DNA from: Maribacter forsetii DSM 18668
Lineage (GTDB): Bacteria > Bacteroidota > Bacteroidia > Flavobacteriales > Flavobacteriaceae
Length of the DNA: 64,000 nt
Reading direction: 5' to 3'
Assembly: GCF_000744105.1 (NCBI RefSeq)
Contig: NZ_JQLH01000001.1
Location: 4,043,001-4,107,000, forward strand
In this document: piece after piece, positions 55,366 to 64,000 of the stretch
Numbering within the stretch: position 1 is the stretch's first letter
Layout of the letters: every line of letters starts with the position of its first letter
Translations under genes and position numbers: made by a program
Notes under the pieces: model-generated
The model's database searches: none
What the model saw: only the letters and a program-made list of their open reading frames with translations
Told to the model about the DNA's origin: nothing

Positions 55366-56682
55366 ATGACCAAACCGATAAGTGGTTTTTCCAAACTAAC
55401 GAAAGAGGAAAAAATAGATTGGGTTACAGCGAATTTCACGCAAAACGCAGCCCAATCAAAGAAAATACTGCAAACATATTGGAACCAAGATACAAGTGTT
55501 CAGCAATTGCATGATGAGTTTATTGAAAACACCATCACAAACTTATACGTACCACAAGGCATTGCACCCAATTTTTTAATCAATGATACGCTATACGCCA
55601 TACCTATGGCCATAGAGGAGAGTTCTGTAATTGCAGCAGCAAGTAAAGCTGCTAAATTCTGGTTAAAACGAGGCGGATTCAAAGCAGAAATATTAGGCAC
55701 TGAAAAAGTAGGTCAAGTCCATTTCATCTTCAAAGGGGATACCAAAAAACTAGACTCGTTTTTTACGTACTTAAAACCTCTTTTACTAGCAGAAAGTGCA
55801 TCTTTGACTACTAGCATGGAAAAAAGGGGTGGTGGTATCACAGACATCGTTCTAAAGGATAAAACCGATGAGCTGGACCACTATTTTCAATTGCACGCTA
55901 CTTTTGAAACCAAGGATGCCATGGGCGCTAATTTCATTAACAGTTGTTTGGAGCAATTTGCTACAACCTTAAAAAAAGAAGCCGCCCAGTTTAATGCATT
56001 TTCTACAAAAGAAAAAGATGTAGAAATAGTAATGAGCATACTTTCTAACTATGTTCCCAACTGTACTGTTAGAGCAGAAGTTAGTTGCCCAGTAGAAGAT
56101 TTAAATCTATCGGCAGAATTGACTCCGCACCACACTGCAGAAAAAATAATACAGGCCATCAAAATTGCCCAAGTGGAACCGTATCGTGCGGTGACACACA
56201 ATAAAGGTATTATGAACGGTATTGACGCAGTAGTACTTGCTACGGGAAACGACTTTAGAGCCGTTGAAGCCGGTGTACATGCATATGCTTGTAAAGACGG
56301 ACAGTATAGAAGCTTAACCAATGCGAAAATTGAAGACGGAATTTTTAAATTTTGGATAGAGTTACCTTTAGCATTAGGAACCGTTGGCGGACTTACGAAT
56401 TTGCATCCTCTTGTGAAGCTAAATCTAGAAATGTTGCAGCGACCATCGGCCAAAGAACTCATGCAAATAGTTGCCGTTGCGGGATTAGCCCAGAATTTTG
56501 CCGCAGTAAGCTCTTTGGTTACTACAGGAATTCAAAAAGGACACATGAAAATGCATCTTTTAAATATCTTAAACCAACTTGGAGCCAACGAAAATGAAAA
56601 AGCCACCTTGGTGGAACATTTTAAAACCAACCCGGTTAGCCACCACGCCGTGGAAAGTCAATTAAGTATTATTAGAAAGTAA
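55366..56682 (+). CDS. mvaA: Hydroxymethylglutaryl-CoA reductase, class II (degradative type)
   Basis: This 438-residue enzyme converts HMG-CoA and mevalonate. Catalytic residues are visible: Glu in PMAIEESSVIAA (84-85), Lys in THNKGIMNGID, Asp in GNDFRAVEAG and His near the end in NPVSHHAVESQ. Short length and lack of membrane anchor mark class II. In flavobacteria this form feeds the mevalonate route to isoprenoids despite the 'degradative' family name. A GHMP kinase gene follows after 11 bases. A near-consensus element TATCTTTA lies at 55280-55287 upstream. Confidence 0.95.
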   Translation: MTKPISGFSKLTKEEKIDWVTANFTQNAAQSKKILQTYWNQDTSVQQLHDEFIENTITNLYVPQGIAPNFLINDTLYAIPMAIEESSVIAAASKAAKFWLKRGGFKAEILGTEKVGQVHFIFKGDTKKLDSFFTYLKPLLLAESASLTTSMEKRGGGITDIVLKDKTDELDHYFQLHATFETKDAMGANFINSCLEQFATTLKKEAAQFNAFSTKEKDVEIVMSILSNYVPNCTVRAEVSCPVEDLNLSAELTPHHTAEKIIQAIKIAQVEPYRAVTHNKGIMNGIDAVVLATGNDFRAVEAGVHAYACKDGQYRSLTNAKIEDGIFKFWIELPLALGTVGGLTNLHPLVKLNLEMLQRPSAKELMQIVAVAGLAQNFAAVSSLVTTGIQKGHMKMHLLNILNQLGANENEKATLVEHFKTNPVSHHAVESQLSIIRK

Positions 56683-56693
56683 ATCTTTAAGCT

Positions 56694-57605
56694 ATGACGA
56701 AGGAATTTTACAGCAACGGAAAATTACTATTGACAGGTGAATATGCCATTCTTGATGGCGCAAAAGGATTAGCATTACCAACGAAATTTGGACAATCATT
56801 AAAACTTAGAAATAAGAATACGGAGACAATTCACTGGTTTGGCGTTGATGAAAATGACGATACGTGGTTTTATGCCGAATTTTCTAAATCAGATTTTAAA
56901 ACCGTTACAACCACTGACGAAGCTACATCCGATCGATTAAAGCAAATATTGATAGAAACTAAAAAGCTTAATCCTGAATTCTTATCCAAGATTAAAGAAA
57001 ACAGTATAATTGAGACTAAAGTTACCTTCCCTATGACCTGGGGACTGGGTACCTCTTCTACCTTAATAGCCAATATGTCAACTTGGGCAGGCGTTAATCC
57101 TTATCAATTATTAGAGTCCACTTTTGGTGGTAGCGGATATGATATTGCATGCGCAACGCATAACTCTGCTATTACCTATCAAAGAAATAACTTTGAACCA
57201 ATAGTTGATGAAGTTCATTTTAACCCATCTTTTAAAGACGAGCTGTTCTTTGTTTATTTAAACCAGAAAAAGAACAGTAGAGATGCCATTAATAGCTATA
57301 GAAGTTTAAATTTTGATAAAGAGGCTTTCATAACTAAGATAGACGCTATAACAGATAATATTCAAAAGTGTACTGACATAACCGAGTTTGAGGATTTATT
57401 GAACGAGCACGAGGCTATTTTATCAAAAACACTTCAAATTCCTACTATCAAAGATTCGCTTTTCACTGATTACCCTAGAACTATTAAAAGTTTAGGAGCT
57501 TGGGGCGGAGATTTTGTTCTTGCCACAGGAACAGAAGATGACATGGTATACTTTAAGAATAAAGGTTACGAAACGATACTTCCCTACTCAAAAATGATAT
57601 TATAA
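56694..57605 (+). CDS. GYDIA family GHMP kinase (mevalonate-kinase-like)
   Basis: This 303-residue kinase has the GHMP ATP loop PMTWGLGTSSTLIAN (about residues 112-126), the N-terminal KLLLTGEYAILDG and the family-defining GGSGYDIACATHNSA. GHMP members phosphorylate small alcohols such as mevalonate or phosphomevalonate. Its position 11 bases after HMG-CoA reductase argues for a mevalonate-pathway step, but the exact substrate of GYDIA proteins is not known to me. The protein is cytoplasmic. Confidence 0.9.
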   Translation: MTKEFYSNGKLLLTGEYAILDGAKGLALPTKFGQSLKLRNKNTETIHWFGVDENDDTWFYAEFSKSDFKTVTTTDEATSDRLKQILIETKKLNPEFLSKIKENSIIETKVTFPMTWGLGTSSTLIANMSTWAGVNPYQLLESTFGGSGYDIACATHNSAITYQRNNFEPIVDEVHFNPSFKDELFFVYLNQKKNSRDAINSYRSLNFDKEAFITKIDAITDNIQKCTDITEFEDLLNEHEAILSKTLQIPTIKDSLFTDYPRTIKSLGAWGGDFVLATGTEDDMVYFKNKGYETILPYSKMIL

Positions 57606-57640
57606 AAAAAGAGCATCCCAAAATGGACGCTCTTTTTTTT
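57604..57640. terminator. Bidirectional terminator between the GHMP kinase and ppiD-like genes
   Basis: GAGC/GCTC and TCC/GGA helices (57611-57619 with 57624-57632, one mismatch) are flanked by A7 on the left and T8 on the right, so the element can serve both convergent genes. Confidence 0.85.
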
Positions 57641-57660
57641 ATATAAATCCAAAGATACTA

Positions 57661-59778
57661 CTAGTAGAACGTAGCTCTTTTATCTTCAATTTCAGAACCG
57701 TCTTTCAACGCATTGTATACCGCAGTATTAACACGACTAGCCGCTCCTGTTTTCAAAGCATTAGCATATACACTGTAGTTATCTAATTTAGGTGCTTCTG
57801 TTTTCTTCACGATTTCAATTTTAAAAACACCAGTGTTTCCTTGAATCAACCCTGAAGTTGCTCCAGCAGCCATTCCGTAAGCAGTACCTACTACAACCGG
57901 CTCGCTACCAGCACCAGGAATAGTTGGTGATTTAACAGTAAGCGCAGAAGCATTAGAAACGCTAACACCGTTATCAGATGCTATAGCACTCATATCTTTA
58001 CCCTTGTTAGCTGCGATAATCTGTGCAGCCTTACGTTCTTTACGTATTTTTGGTAAAACAAGTACAGAAGCATCCTCTGCACTCATTACACCCTCCGCAT
58101 AACTGCCCGTTAATTGAACAACAGCATAACCGTTGTTAATGTTGAATCTCTTTACATCACCAACTTCTGTATCAGCATTAAATGCCCACTGTACAATATT
58201 TCTTTGGTTTGTTAAACCTGGCAAGTTTTCATCCAAAGCTTTTATTTTATTTACAGGACGAACAACGTATACATCTTTCTTTGCAATGGTAGAAAAGGCA
58301 CTTTCGTCTTCTGTAGTTTCCATTTCAAATTTAGTAGCACTGGTAAACAATGTATTGATTGTTTCTTCTGAAGGAACTATCTCTCTATCTACAGTTGCTA
58401 TTTGAACCACATCTTCTTTATCGTCAATTTTAATAACGTGAAATCCAAAATCGGTTTCGACCATACCAATTGAACCTTCTGAGTTACCAAAAGCGAAGTC
58501 GTTAAAAGCAGGTACCATTACCCCTCTTTGAAAGTAACCTAAGTCTCCACCGTTTGGCGCAGATGGCCCATCTGAGTTATCTCTCGCCAATGTAGAAAAT
58601 ACAACTCCGGATTTTTTAGCCTCTCTCAATAATTCTTTTGCTTTAACCTCTGCCTCTTCTTTTGTTCTAGTTACCGCTGGGTTAGCTCTTGTAGCACCTG
58701 TGTAAGCTAATAAAATATGACTCGCTTTCACAGAACCATTTGGCTTTCTGGCGATCATTTTAGAAATCTTGTATGAATCACCGTCTTTATAAGGACCGTA
58801 GATTTGACCTACGTTTAAACTCATTAAGGTATCCGCAACACTAGAAGGCAAGTTTTTCTTCGCCTTGTATATTGTATCAAATTTAGTATCTGAATATCTA
58901 TCTAAAAATGCAGCAACATCTGTTGTATTTCTAAATCCTCTAATAGTATCATTACGATCTGTTTGAGAATTGTACTCAATAGTATCATCTAAAAGTTTAG
59001 TGATCTCATCTTTAATTGCTGTTTGATCCGCCTCTGATGGCTTCTCTTGAAAATACACATACTGCAAATCTCTTGCAGGATCTTGCTTGTATTCATCTTT
59101 GTGCTTGCTAACATAATCAGCAATTTCACTTTTAGTAACATTGATCGTACTATCTGGAATAGAAGTGTAAGGTACTCTTACATACTTAATGTCCATTTTT
59201 TCATTCGCCAACTTATAATCTAGCTCTCCTTCTTTCAATGTAGCGCCAACACCGGCCTTTACCATATTAAAATATGTTTGCTCTTTTGCCAATTGAACGA
59301 TTTCAGCTTCCGTTTGTAACCAAGCATCATATTGCGCAGGGTTGTTCACTTTCCAATCTGCAACGGTTTGTTTGAACATGTTTGCATCAAACTGACCATT
59401 TTGATCTTGAAACTGAGGATTCTGAGCATAACCGGTAGTTCTTAGAAAATCAACAATTTGATCTTGCTCTATACCAATACCCAAATCTTCAAACTGCTCC
59501 CCTAAGATGGTCTTTCTTACTTTGTTCTCCCAAACTTGGTTTACCACCTGCATTGATGATGTTGTTGGACCAACTCTGTTAGAAGCTACTTCAACTTCTT
59601 GTCTGAATTCATCAATAGAAATATCTTCTCCATTAATTTCAGCTACTGACGAGCCTACTTTTTCTCCTCCAAAATTGCTACTGGTAAAAACCCCAGAAAT
59701 AACAAATGCAAAAAGTGCCAAACCTATAATCAAGATCAACACTGTTGTACGTTTCCTAATATTTTCTAATACTGCCAT
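57661..59778 (-). CDS. ppiD: PpiD-like periplasmic peptidyl-prolyl isomerase/chaperone
   Basis: This 705-residue membrane-anchored protein has one N-terminal helix (RTTVLILIIGLALFAFVISGVF, about 10-31). A SurA-N-type chaperone domain follows (about 40-240), then a parvulin domain (about 345-450; KASHILLAY, PSAPNGGDLGYFQRG, VMVPAFNDFAF) and a second degenerate parvulin-like region before the end. It helps outer-membrane and secreted proteins fold after Sec export. An exact TAGTTTTG -7 element is present upstream at 59821-59828. Confidence 0.93.
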   Translation of the reverse strand: MAVLENIRKRTTVLILIIGLALFAFVISGVFTSSNFGGEKVGSSVAEINGEDISIDEFRQEVEVASNRVGPTTSSMQVVNQVWENKVRKTILGEQFEDLGIGIEQDQIVDFLRTTGYAQNPQFQDQNGQFDANMFKQTVADWKVNNPAQYDAWLQTEAEIVQLAKEQTYFNMVKAGVGATLKEGELDYKLANEKMDIKYVRVPYTSIPDSTINVTKSEIADYVSKHKDEYKQDPARDLQYVYFQEKPSEADQTAIKDEITKLLDDTIEYNSQTDRNDTIRGFRNTTDVAAFLDRYSDTKFDTIYKAKKNLPSSVADTLMSLNVGQIYGPYKDGDSYKISKMIARKPNGSVKASHILLAYTGATRANPAVTRTKEEAEVKAKELLREAKKSGVVFSTLARDNSDGPSAPNGGDLGYFQRGVMVPAFNDFAFGNSEGSIGMVETDFGFHVIKIDDKEDVVQIATVDREIVPSEETINTLFTSATKFEMETTEDESAFSTIAKKDVYVVRPVNKIKALDENLPGLTNQRNIVQWAFNADTEVGDVKRFNINNGYAVVQLTGSYAEGVMSAEDASVLVLPKIRKERKAAQIIAANKGKDMSAIASDNGVSVSNASALTVKSPTIPGAGSEPVVVGTAYGMAAGATSGLIQGNTGVFKIEIVKKTEAPKLDNYSVYANALKTGAASRVNTAVYNALKDGSEIEDKRATFY

Positions 59779-59820
59779 TCTAATTAACGTTTAAAATAAT
59801 CGTTTGTGGTTATTGGGAGG

Positions 59821-59828
59821 CAAAACTA
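59821..59828 (-). promoter_or_regulatory. -7 promoter element of the ppiD-like gene
   Basis: The minus strand reads TAGTTTTG, matching TAnnTTTG, 42 bases before the ATG. It would separate ppiD from the upstream CorC-like gene. Confidence 0.4.
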
Positions 59829-59888
59829 CCATTTTTAATTGAAATAATAAAAACTAAAAAGACTCCTAATTTATTGATTGATGCACTG

Positions 59889-61175
59889 TTATTCCTCTTC
59901 CAAAACTTCTATTGAAATCAAATCTATTTTGGTATTGGAAACTTCTAGCACGGTAAACTTATAAGCGTCTATGGTAAGCTCTACATCTTTATCTGGAATC
60001 TCCCCTAAGGTATGCACTAAAAGACCGCCTAAGGTCTCATATTCATCCGATACAGGAAGATTTAATTTGTGATTTTCATTAATATCATCTACTTCTAATC
60101 TTGCAGAAAATAAAAAGTGACGTTCATCCACCACTTCTTCCCTTAAATCTGTACTATCGTGCTCATCTTCTATCTCACCGAAAAGCTCTTCCACAATATC
60201 TTCTACCGTTACCAAACCAGATGTACCACCATATTCATCCAATACTACCGCAATACTCTTACGTTTTTTAATCAGTACATTGAGCATATCCTGAATAAGC
60301 ATTGTTTCTGGCACAAACTCTACAGGTAATAAGATACTTTTTATTGTCTTTGGCTTTTTGAACAGTTCATAAGAATGCACATAACCTATTACATCATCTA
60401 CAGTATCATTATATACTAATATTTTGGAATAACCTGTCTCTGTAAATAATTTTGCCAAATTTTTAGGGGTCTCATGCATTTCAACAGCAACAATCTCTGT
60501 TCTGGGCACCATAACCTCACGTGCTTTTACAGCAGCAAACTCTAATGCATTCTGAAAAATTTGAATCTCGGTATCTACCTCATCCTCTTCTTCAATGGTT
60601 TCCATCTGCTCTGTAATATAATCACCCAATTCTAATTTACTGAATGCCAACTGAACTTCATCTCCAGATGTTCCAAACACATATTTCAATATAAAATCAG
60701 AAATCCAAATAATAAAATCGGATATAAACGAAAATAAAATGTAGAATAAAAAGGCAGGAATCGCCAATAACTTCAATAGGTTATTCGCATAAATTTGAAA
60801 GAGTACCTTAGGTAAAAATTCAGCAGTTATTAAAATAACAAAAGTAGAAATCAATGTTTGGGTCAACAGACTAAAATCTGTGATCAACAACTTCAAAAAG
60901 GCATTGTTAGGTGCAATACCAGTAAACCAGTTCATAAGCACTTCGCCCATGAAAAGACCATAAATAACCAAGGCTATATTGTTACCAATAAGCATGGTGG
61001 CAATAAATTTTGATGGTTTTTTGGTTAACCTGGTCAATACCATTGCCAAAAAGCCTTCTTGTTTTTTCTCTATTTCAATATGAATTTTGTTCGCAGAAAT
61101 AAAGGCAATTTCCATTCCTGAGAAAAATGCTGAAAAAAATAAGGAAAGTATAATGATAATACCGGCTGTACCCAC
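59889..61175 (-). CDS. CNNM/CorC (hemolysin C) family membrane protein
   Basis: This 428-residue protein has an N-terminal DUF21/CNNM membrane domain with four helices (about 4-30, 60-85, 95-125 and 130-160). It also has two CBS domains (about 205-325, with VMVPRTEIVAVE and VVLDEYGGTSGLVTVEDIVEELFGEIEDE) and a C-terminal CorC/HlyC domain. The family handles Mg2+ or other divalent ions across the inner membrane. The gldE paralogue of flavobacteria belongs to the same family but usually lies elsewhere, so that symbol is not used. The start overlaps the upstream small gene by one base. Confidence 0.92.
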   Translation of the reverse strand: MGTAGIIIILSLFFSAFFSGMEIAFISANKIHIEIEKKQEGFLAMVLTRLTKKPSKFIATMLIGNNIALVIYGLFMGEVLMNWFTGIAPNNAFLKLLITDFSLLTQTLISTFVILITAEFLPKVLFQIYANNLLKLLAIPAFLFYILFSFISDFIIWISDFILKYVFGTSGDEVQLAFSKLELGDYITEQMETIEEEDEVDTEIQIFQNALEFAAVKAREVMVPRTEIVAVEMHETPKNLAKLFTETGYSKILVYNDTVDDVIGYVHSYELFKKPKTIKSILLPVEFVPETMLIQDMLNVLIKKRKSIAVVLDEYGGTSGLVTVEDIVEELFGEIEDEHDSTDLREEVVDERHFLFSARLEVDDINENHKLNLPVSDEYETLGGLLVHTLGEIPDKDVELTIDAYKFTVLEVSNTKIDLISIEVLEEE

Positions 61176-61381
61176 TATTTATTTTGATTATCCCGTTTAC
61201 GTTGTTCGAATTTTTTTCTGTAGCTTCTTCTAAACAAGAACATACCTATAGATACGATAGCAAAAAATATGAAAAAATAAGCCATGCTTCTGTCCGTATT
61301 CCAATCTGTAAATATTCTGAAAATTGAAAATCCAGCTACTATTACATATAAGTATTCTGTATACCTTAAAATATTAATCAT
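61175..61381 (-). CDS. Small two-helix membrane protein in the lptC cluster
   Basis: This 68-residue protein has two hydrophobic segments (about 8-24 and 32-50) and a strongly basic C-terminal tail (RRSYRKKFEQRKRDNQNK). It overlaps lptC by 8 bases at its start and the CorC-like gene by one base at its end, so all three are translated together. The positive tail predicts a cytoplasmic C-terminus. No family name known to me. Confidence 0.75.
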   Translation of the reverse strand: MINILRYTEYLYVIVAGFSIFRIFTDWNTDRSMAYFFIFFAIVSIGMFLFRRSYRKKFEQRKRDNQNK

Positions 61382-61985
61382 TCTCTTGTTCTTTATCTTC
61401 TTTAATCAACATAAGTCCGTAGGTCTTATGTGCATTTAAAAATTTAAGGTCTTTTTGAATATCCATTCCTTCACCATCCATTACCGTTCCATCATCAGGA
61501 TTGGTAAATGTGAACTTCTCTTGCGTAAATGCCCATTCGTTACCACGGTCGTAATACAATTGAGATGTTGCTAATTTCTTACCATCATCACTCTTTATAA
61601 GTACATTACCACGCAAATCTACGATAGAAGTCTTAGAATACAACACTCCGTAGTCTGCCTCTATTATTGTTTTTTCATTTTTTTCATTGAAAATCTCCAC
61701 CAAAAGACCTTCAGGAAATGTTTGATACGGAAAAGATAACTGCTCAAAATCATTCCTAACAGGACCCGAGAGTATTGCTAGAACTTTAGAAGAACCCTCA
61801 TCTTCTGAGCCTAATTTTTCTGGGGATTCCGTATAGGTAGCCACAAAATTCTCTGCTACACTTCTAGGATAAACCTTTTTTGGCGCCTCTTCCCCAACTC
61901 TCTTGTATTCATCTTGACAAGATAAAAAAAGAATTGCCATGGTATAAACCACGGCAATGCCTTTAAAATTTTTAATCTGTATCAT
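61374..61985 (-). CDS. lptC: LPS export protein LptC (lipoprotein form)
   Basis: This 203-residue protein has a lipoprotein-like N-terminus (AILFLSC, Cys23) and then the OstA/LptC beta-jellyroll (about 70-185; FPEGLLVEIFNEKNEKTIIEADYGVLY, DLRGNVLIKSDDGKKL, DGEGMD). LptC receives LPS from the LptB2FG pump and passes it to LptA in the periplasm. A lipid anchor instead of a membrane helix is common in Bacteroidota. It sits 5 bases after a TPR protein gene. Confidence 0.9.
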   Translation of the reverse strand: MIQIKNFKGIAVVYTMAILFLSCQDEYKRVGEEAPKKVYPRSVAENFVATYTESPEKLGSEDEGSSKVLAILSGPVRNDFEQLSFPYQTFPEGLLVEIFNEKNEKTIIEADYGVLYSKTSIVDLRGNVLIKSDDGKKLATSQLYYDRGNEWAFTQEKFTFTNPDDGTVMDGEGMDIQKDLKFLNAHKTYGLMLIKEDKEQEND

Positions 61986-61990
61986 TTTTT

Positions 61991-63364
61991 CTATAAAGAA
62001 GGTACTTTCACGCTACCACCAACCCAACAGTTGAAAGTAACAGTTTTACCAGCCATACCTGAACTAAAGATCATCTCTTTAGATGGTGCTTTTGAACTAT
62101 AGCTATTTGCAGCTTGACTTGAAGAACCACTTAATGATGGATCTACTCTACCTGCTTTTCTTGCCATATCCGCAGCTTTCCAATAGATAGCTCTTTTCTC
62201 GAAAGCAGATGTACCACAACTGTTTGCACTTGTAGCATATAAGTTAGCGATCAATAAATATGCACGACCGTTAGATGGGTTAGCATCAATAGCATTCTGA
62301 GCGTATTTACGAGCAGTAGACTTACTACCTTTTCTTTTATTAATAACTGCTACTTTGTAAGCAATCTTAGATTTCTTGTCATTGTCAGTCTCTAAAGACA
62401 ATGCTTTATCAAAATCTGCAAGTGCACCTGAGCTATCCCCATTTTTCATTTTCAAAGTACCACCATATACATAAGCATCTGCAGATGGGTCTAAAGCTAA
62501 CTGCGCTTCAAATAATTTTTGGAACAAAGGATCATCCGTACATTCTTTGTTGAACATCAAACCTACCGCTCTTTTTACCCAAACAACATCACCTTTTTTC
62601 TCTTCAAAACTCTTTTCGTATAAAGGAATAAGGTTACTACAGTCTGCTAAAGGACCTAATTTAGAATCAATACTACCAGCAATTTTACCATAAGCTCCAG
62701 AGTAAGAGTTGTAAGCCTTTAAACGAGACTTCTCTTTTGAAGTTAATGTACCAGCTTCTTCTTTAGGTAATAACTTTGCTATTTTTCCTGTGATTTTTTC
62801 GTTTTCAACTTCTATTTTTTCAGTAACCGCATCGTATACATCAAAAACTTCTTGCAAGTCTTTTCTACCTGCTTTATGCTCATCAACCAAACTAGAGAAA
62901 TAGATATATAATGCCTTTGGATTTGTAAAATTCTCTTTATCCTTAGTAAACGCATCATTTAACATGCTGTACATTTTAGCATCATCTGCCATTTTATTAT
63001 CGTACATCACCATTGCCTTATCAACATCGGTTTCACCTTGACTGGTTTTAGATGCAAAATACTTTAACTTATTGTCATAAAGACCCATAAGATCATTAGC
63101 AAATTTTTCCTTGTCGGCACCTGTAGCCTTTTTCATCTTATCTTTAAGTATACGTTCACCATATACATAGATAGCGTTATTTAACTGTGGACAAGTTTCA
63201 TAAACCATTTTCCATGGCTCATAGGCCGCATCATAATTTTTAACTTTTGAATGCTCAGAAAAAATGGACAAGTTAGTCATACATTCAGGGTTTTGCGCCT
63301 GCGCATTGCTCACTCCCATCATCCCTAGGAACATTATTGCCGTGAAGTAAAGTTTCGATTTCAT
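61991..63364 (-). CDS. Exported TPR protein
   Basis: This 457-residue protein has a signal peptide (ending SNAQAQ, about residue 23). It is helical throughout, with TPR units clearest at about 280-385 (ADAYVYGGTLKMKNGDSSGALADFDKAL and SKIAYKVAVINKRKGSKSTARKYAQNAIDANPSNGRAYLLIANLYA). A short C-terminal segment with FNCWVGGSVKVPSL follows. It probably acts as a periplasmic scaffold. Its position between a beta-barrel protein gene and lptC suggests outer-membrane biogenesis, but this is inference. Confidence 0.82.
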   Translation of the reverse strand: MKSKLYFTAIMFLGMMGVSNAQAQNPECMTNLSIFSEHSKVKNYDAAYEPWKMVYETCPQLNNAIYVYGERILKDKMKKATGADKEKFANDLMGLYDNKLKYFASKTSQGETDVDKAMVMYDNKMADDAKMYSMLNDAFTKDKENFTNPKALYIYFSSLVDEHKAGRKDLQEVFDVYDAVTEKIEVENEKITGKIAKLLPKEEAGTLTSKEKSRLKAYNSYSGAYGKIAGSIDSKLGPLADCSNLIPLYEKSFEEKKGDVVWVKRAVGLMFNKECTDDPLFQKLFEAQLALDPSADAYVYGGTLKMKNGDSSGALADFDKALSLETDNDKKSKIAYKVAVINKRKGSKSTARKYAQNAIDANPSNGRAYLLIANLYATSANSCGTSAFEKRAIYWKAADMARKAGRVDPSLSGSSSQAANSYSSKAPSKEMIFSSGMAGKTVTFNCWVGGSVKVPSL

Positions 63365-63403
63365 GTTTTCTCTTTTTAAAATGGTTAATGTACTAAATTT
63401 TTA

Positions 63404-64000
63404 TTAATTGATTTTTCTTTTCTGGAACCAACGATCGTTTAACGATAGACCTACATTAAATTTAAAATAGCTCTCTTCTATCAAATTAGCTCTAGTAGTT
63501 CCTCTTTTACCAAATTCAAAACCTAAGTTAAGATTAGAAAAACTTCGTCCCAGTGGTAAGCCTAATCCAAAAGTTATGCCAAAGTTATTTATATCAACAT
63601 CGTTCACCAACATACCTGTCTTATCTAAACGTAAACCAGCTCGGTAAGTAATTCGTTTTAAGTAACCTGTAAAAGAATCATGATCAGGAGTGATAAAGGC
63701 TCCCAATGCAAAAGAACTTGCATCTTCATACGCTATACTATCTGCACCTAAGAATGCATTCTCAAAAGAACTCATCTCCTGAAAACTATATTCAGCACCT
63801 ATAAACCATTTATAATCCTCCCCATAACCAATACCCAATGTAGTTGTTGTAGGTATTTTTAATTCCGTATTTTTTAAATTCTGGGAAACCAAATCTACCT
63901 CTAACTCTTCTATATTACCACCTGTGGATACAGAAAAAGAACCCAATTGCCTATCATTTGTAGACACTAGATTACCCTGAGTATTTACTCTTATTGACGT
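63404..64000 (-). CDS. Outer-membrane beta-barrel protein, C-terminal part (cut by window edge)
   Basis: The frame is open to the last base of the window without a stop, so the start lies outside; a GTG at 63967 is internal. About 198 C-terminal residues are visible. They alternate polar and hydrophobic residues in beta strands (TLGIGYGEDYKWFIGAEYSF, NNFGITFGLGLPLG, SNLNLGFEFGKRG, YFKFNVGLSLNDRWF), typical of a FadL- or PorV-like barrel. It is upstream of the TPR protein and lptC on the same strand (39-base gap). Transported substrate unknown. Confidence 0.75.
   Translation of the reverse strand, partial: TSIRVNTQGNLVSTNDRQLGSFSVSTGGNIEELEVDLVSQNLKNTELKIPTTTTLGIGYGEDYKWFIGAEYSFQEMSSFENAFLGADSIAYEDASSFALGAFITPDHDSFTGYLKRITYRAGLRLDKTGMLVNDVDINNFGITFGLGLPLGRSFSNLNLGFEFGKRGTTRANLIEESYFKFNVGLSLNDRWFQKRKIN

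Noticed and set aside
59889..61175. Gene symbol gldE for the CorC-like protein
   Set aside because: It is the same family, but it sits with lptC and ppiD, so orthology to gldE is not supported.

Overview
The window is AT-rich chromosomal DNA of a marine-type Flavobacteriaceae bacterium (phylum Bacteroidota). The gldKLMN cluster for gliding motility and type IX secretion, the HYC_CC_PP copper-locus protein, a GYDIA-family GHMP kinase, many lipoproteins, and repeated TAnnTTTG promoter elements just upstream of start codons all point to this group. Genus cannot be fixed from the sequence; a Maribacter/Zobellia/Cellulophaga-like organism would fit. I see no phage, insertion sequence, CRISPR array, rRNA or tRNA. 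This is mostly a stable core-genome segment with a few lineage-specific patches.

Layout. 1-2.7 kb: the start of an RND efflux pump (permease cut by the window edge) and its membrane fusion protein. 3.1-5.1 kb: two tandem secreted leucine-rich-repeat proteins, each with its own terminator. 5.3-8.8 kb: ABC-F ATPase, DUF983 protein, FAD-dependent oxidoreductase. 8.8-17.4 kb: topA, a degenerate arginase-fold protein, then gldK-gldL-gldM-gldN on the minus strand. 17.6-19.7 kb: an LVIVD-repeat lipoprotein and a membrane protein. 19.8-26.8 kb: miaB, a sigma-54 activator, lptE, a TPR protein, secG, then groES-groEL. 26.9-33.0 kb: a very short Lys/Ala-rich gene and a copper-type locus (HYC_CC_PP protein, P-type ATPase, TonB-dependent receptor, secreted HMA protein). 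33.2-34.9 kb: an unknown lipoprotein and a GAF-domain protein resembling free methionine-R-sulfoxide reductase. 34.9-42.2 kb: purH, then the elongasome genes mreB-mreC-mreD-mrdA-rodA. 42.2-46.4 kb: a secreted nuclease, msrB-msrA and the tail-specific protease. 46.6-51.4 kb: surE, a small membrane protein, lpxB, an NlpC/P60 hydrolase and comEC. 51.4-55.2 kb: a POT peptide transporter and a dipeptidyl peptidase IV. 55.4-57.6 kb: HMG-CoA reductase and a GHMP kinase. 57.7-64 kb: an envelope cluster (beta-barrel protein, TPR protein, lptC, small membrane protein, CorC-like protein, PpiD-like chaperone).

Much of the window builds or maintains the envelope: type IX secretion (gldKLMN), LPS synthesis and export (lpxB, lptE, lptC), protein export and folding (secG, PpiD, Prc), and wall elongation (mre/mrdA/rodA). 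Protein repair (msrA/B, groESL), peptide scavenging (DPP4 plus POT) and the mevalonate route form smaller modules.

The points most worth a second look are: a 32-codon Lys/Ala-rich gene with its own terminator (26972-27070); an arginase-fold protein that has lost its metal ligands yet sits between topA and gldK; a 15-bp perfect hairpin starting at the mreB stop codon; a peptide-transporter terminator buried in the comEC coding region; two genes whose promoters predict leaderless mRNAs; and a palindrome with 21-bp-spaced direct repeats ahead of the efflux operon.
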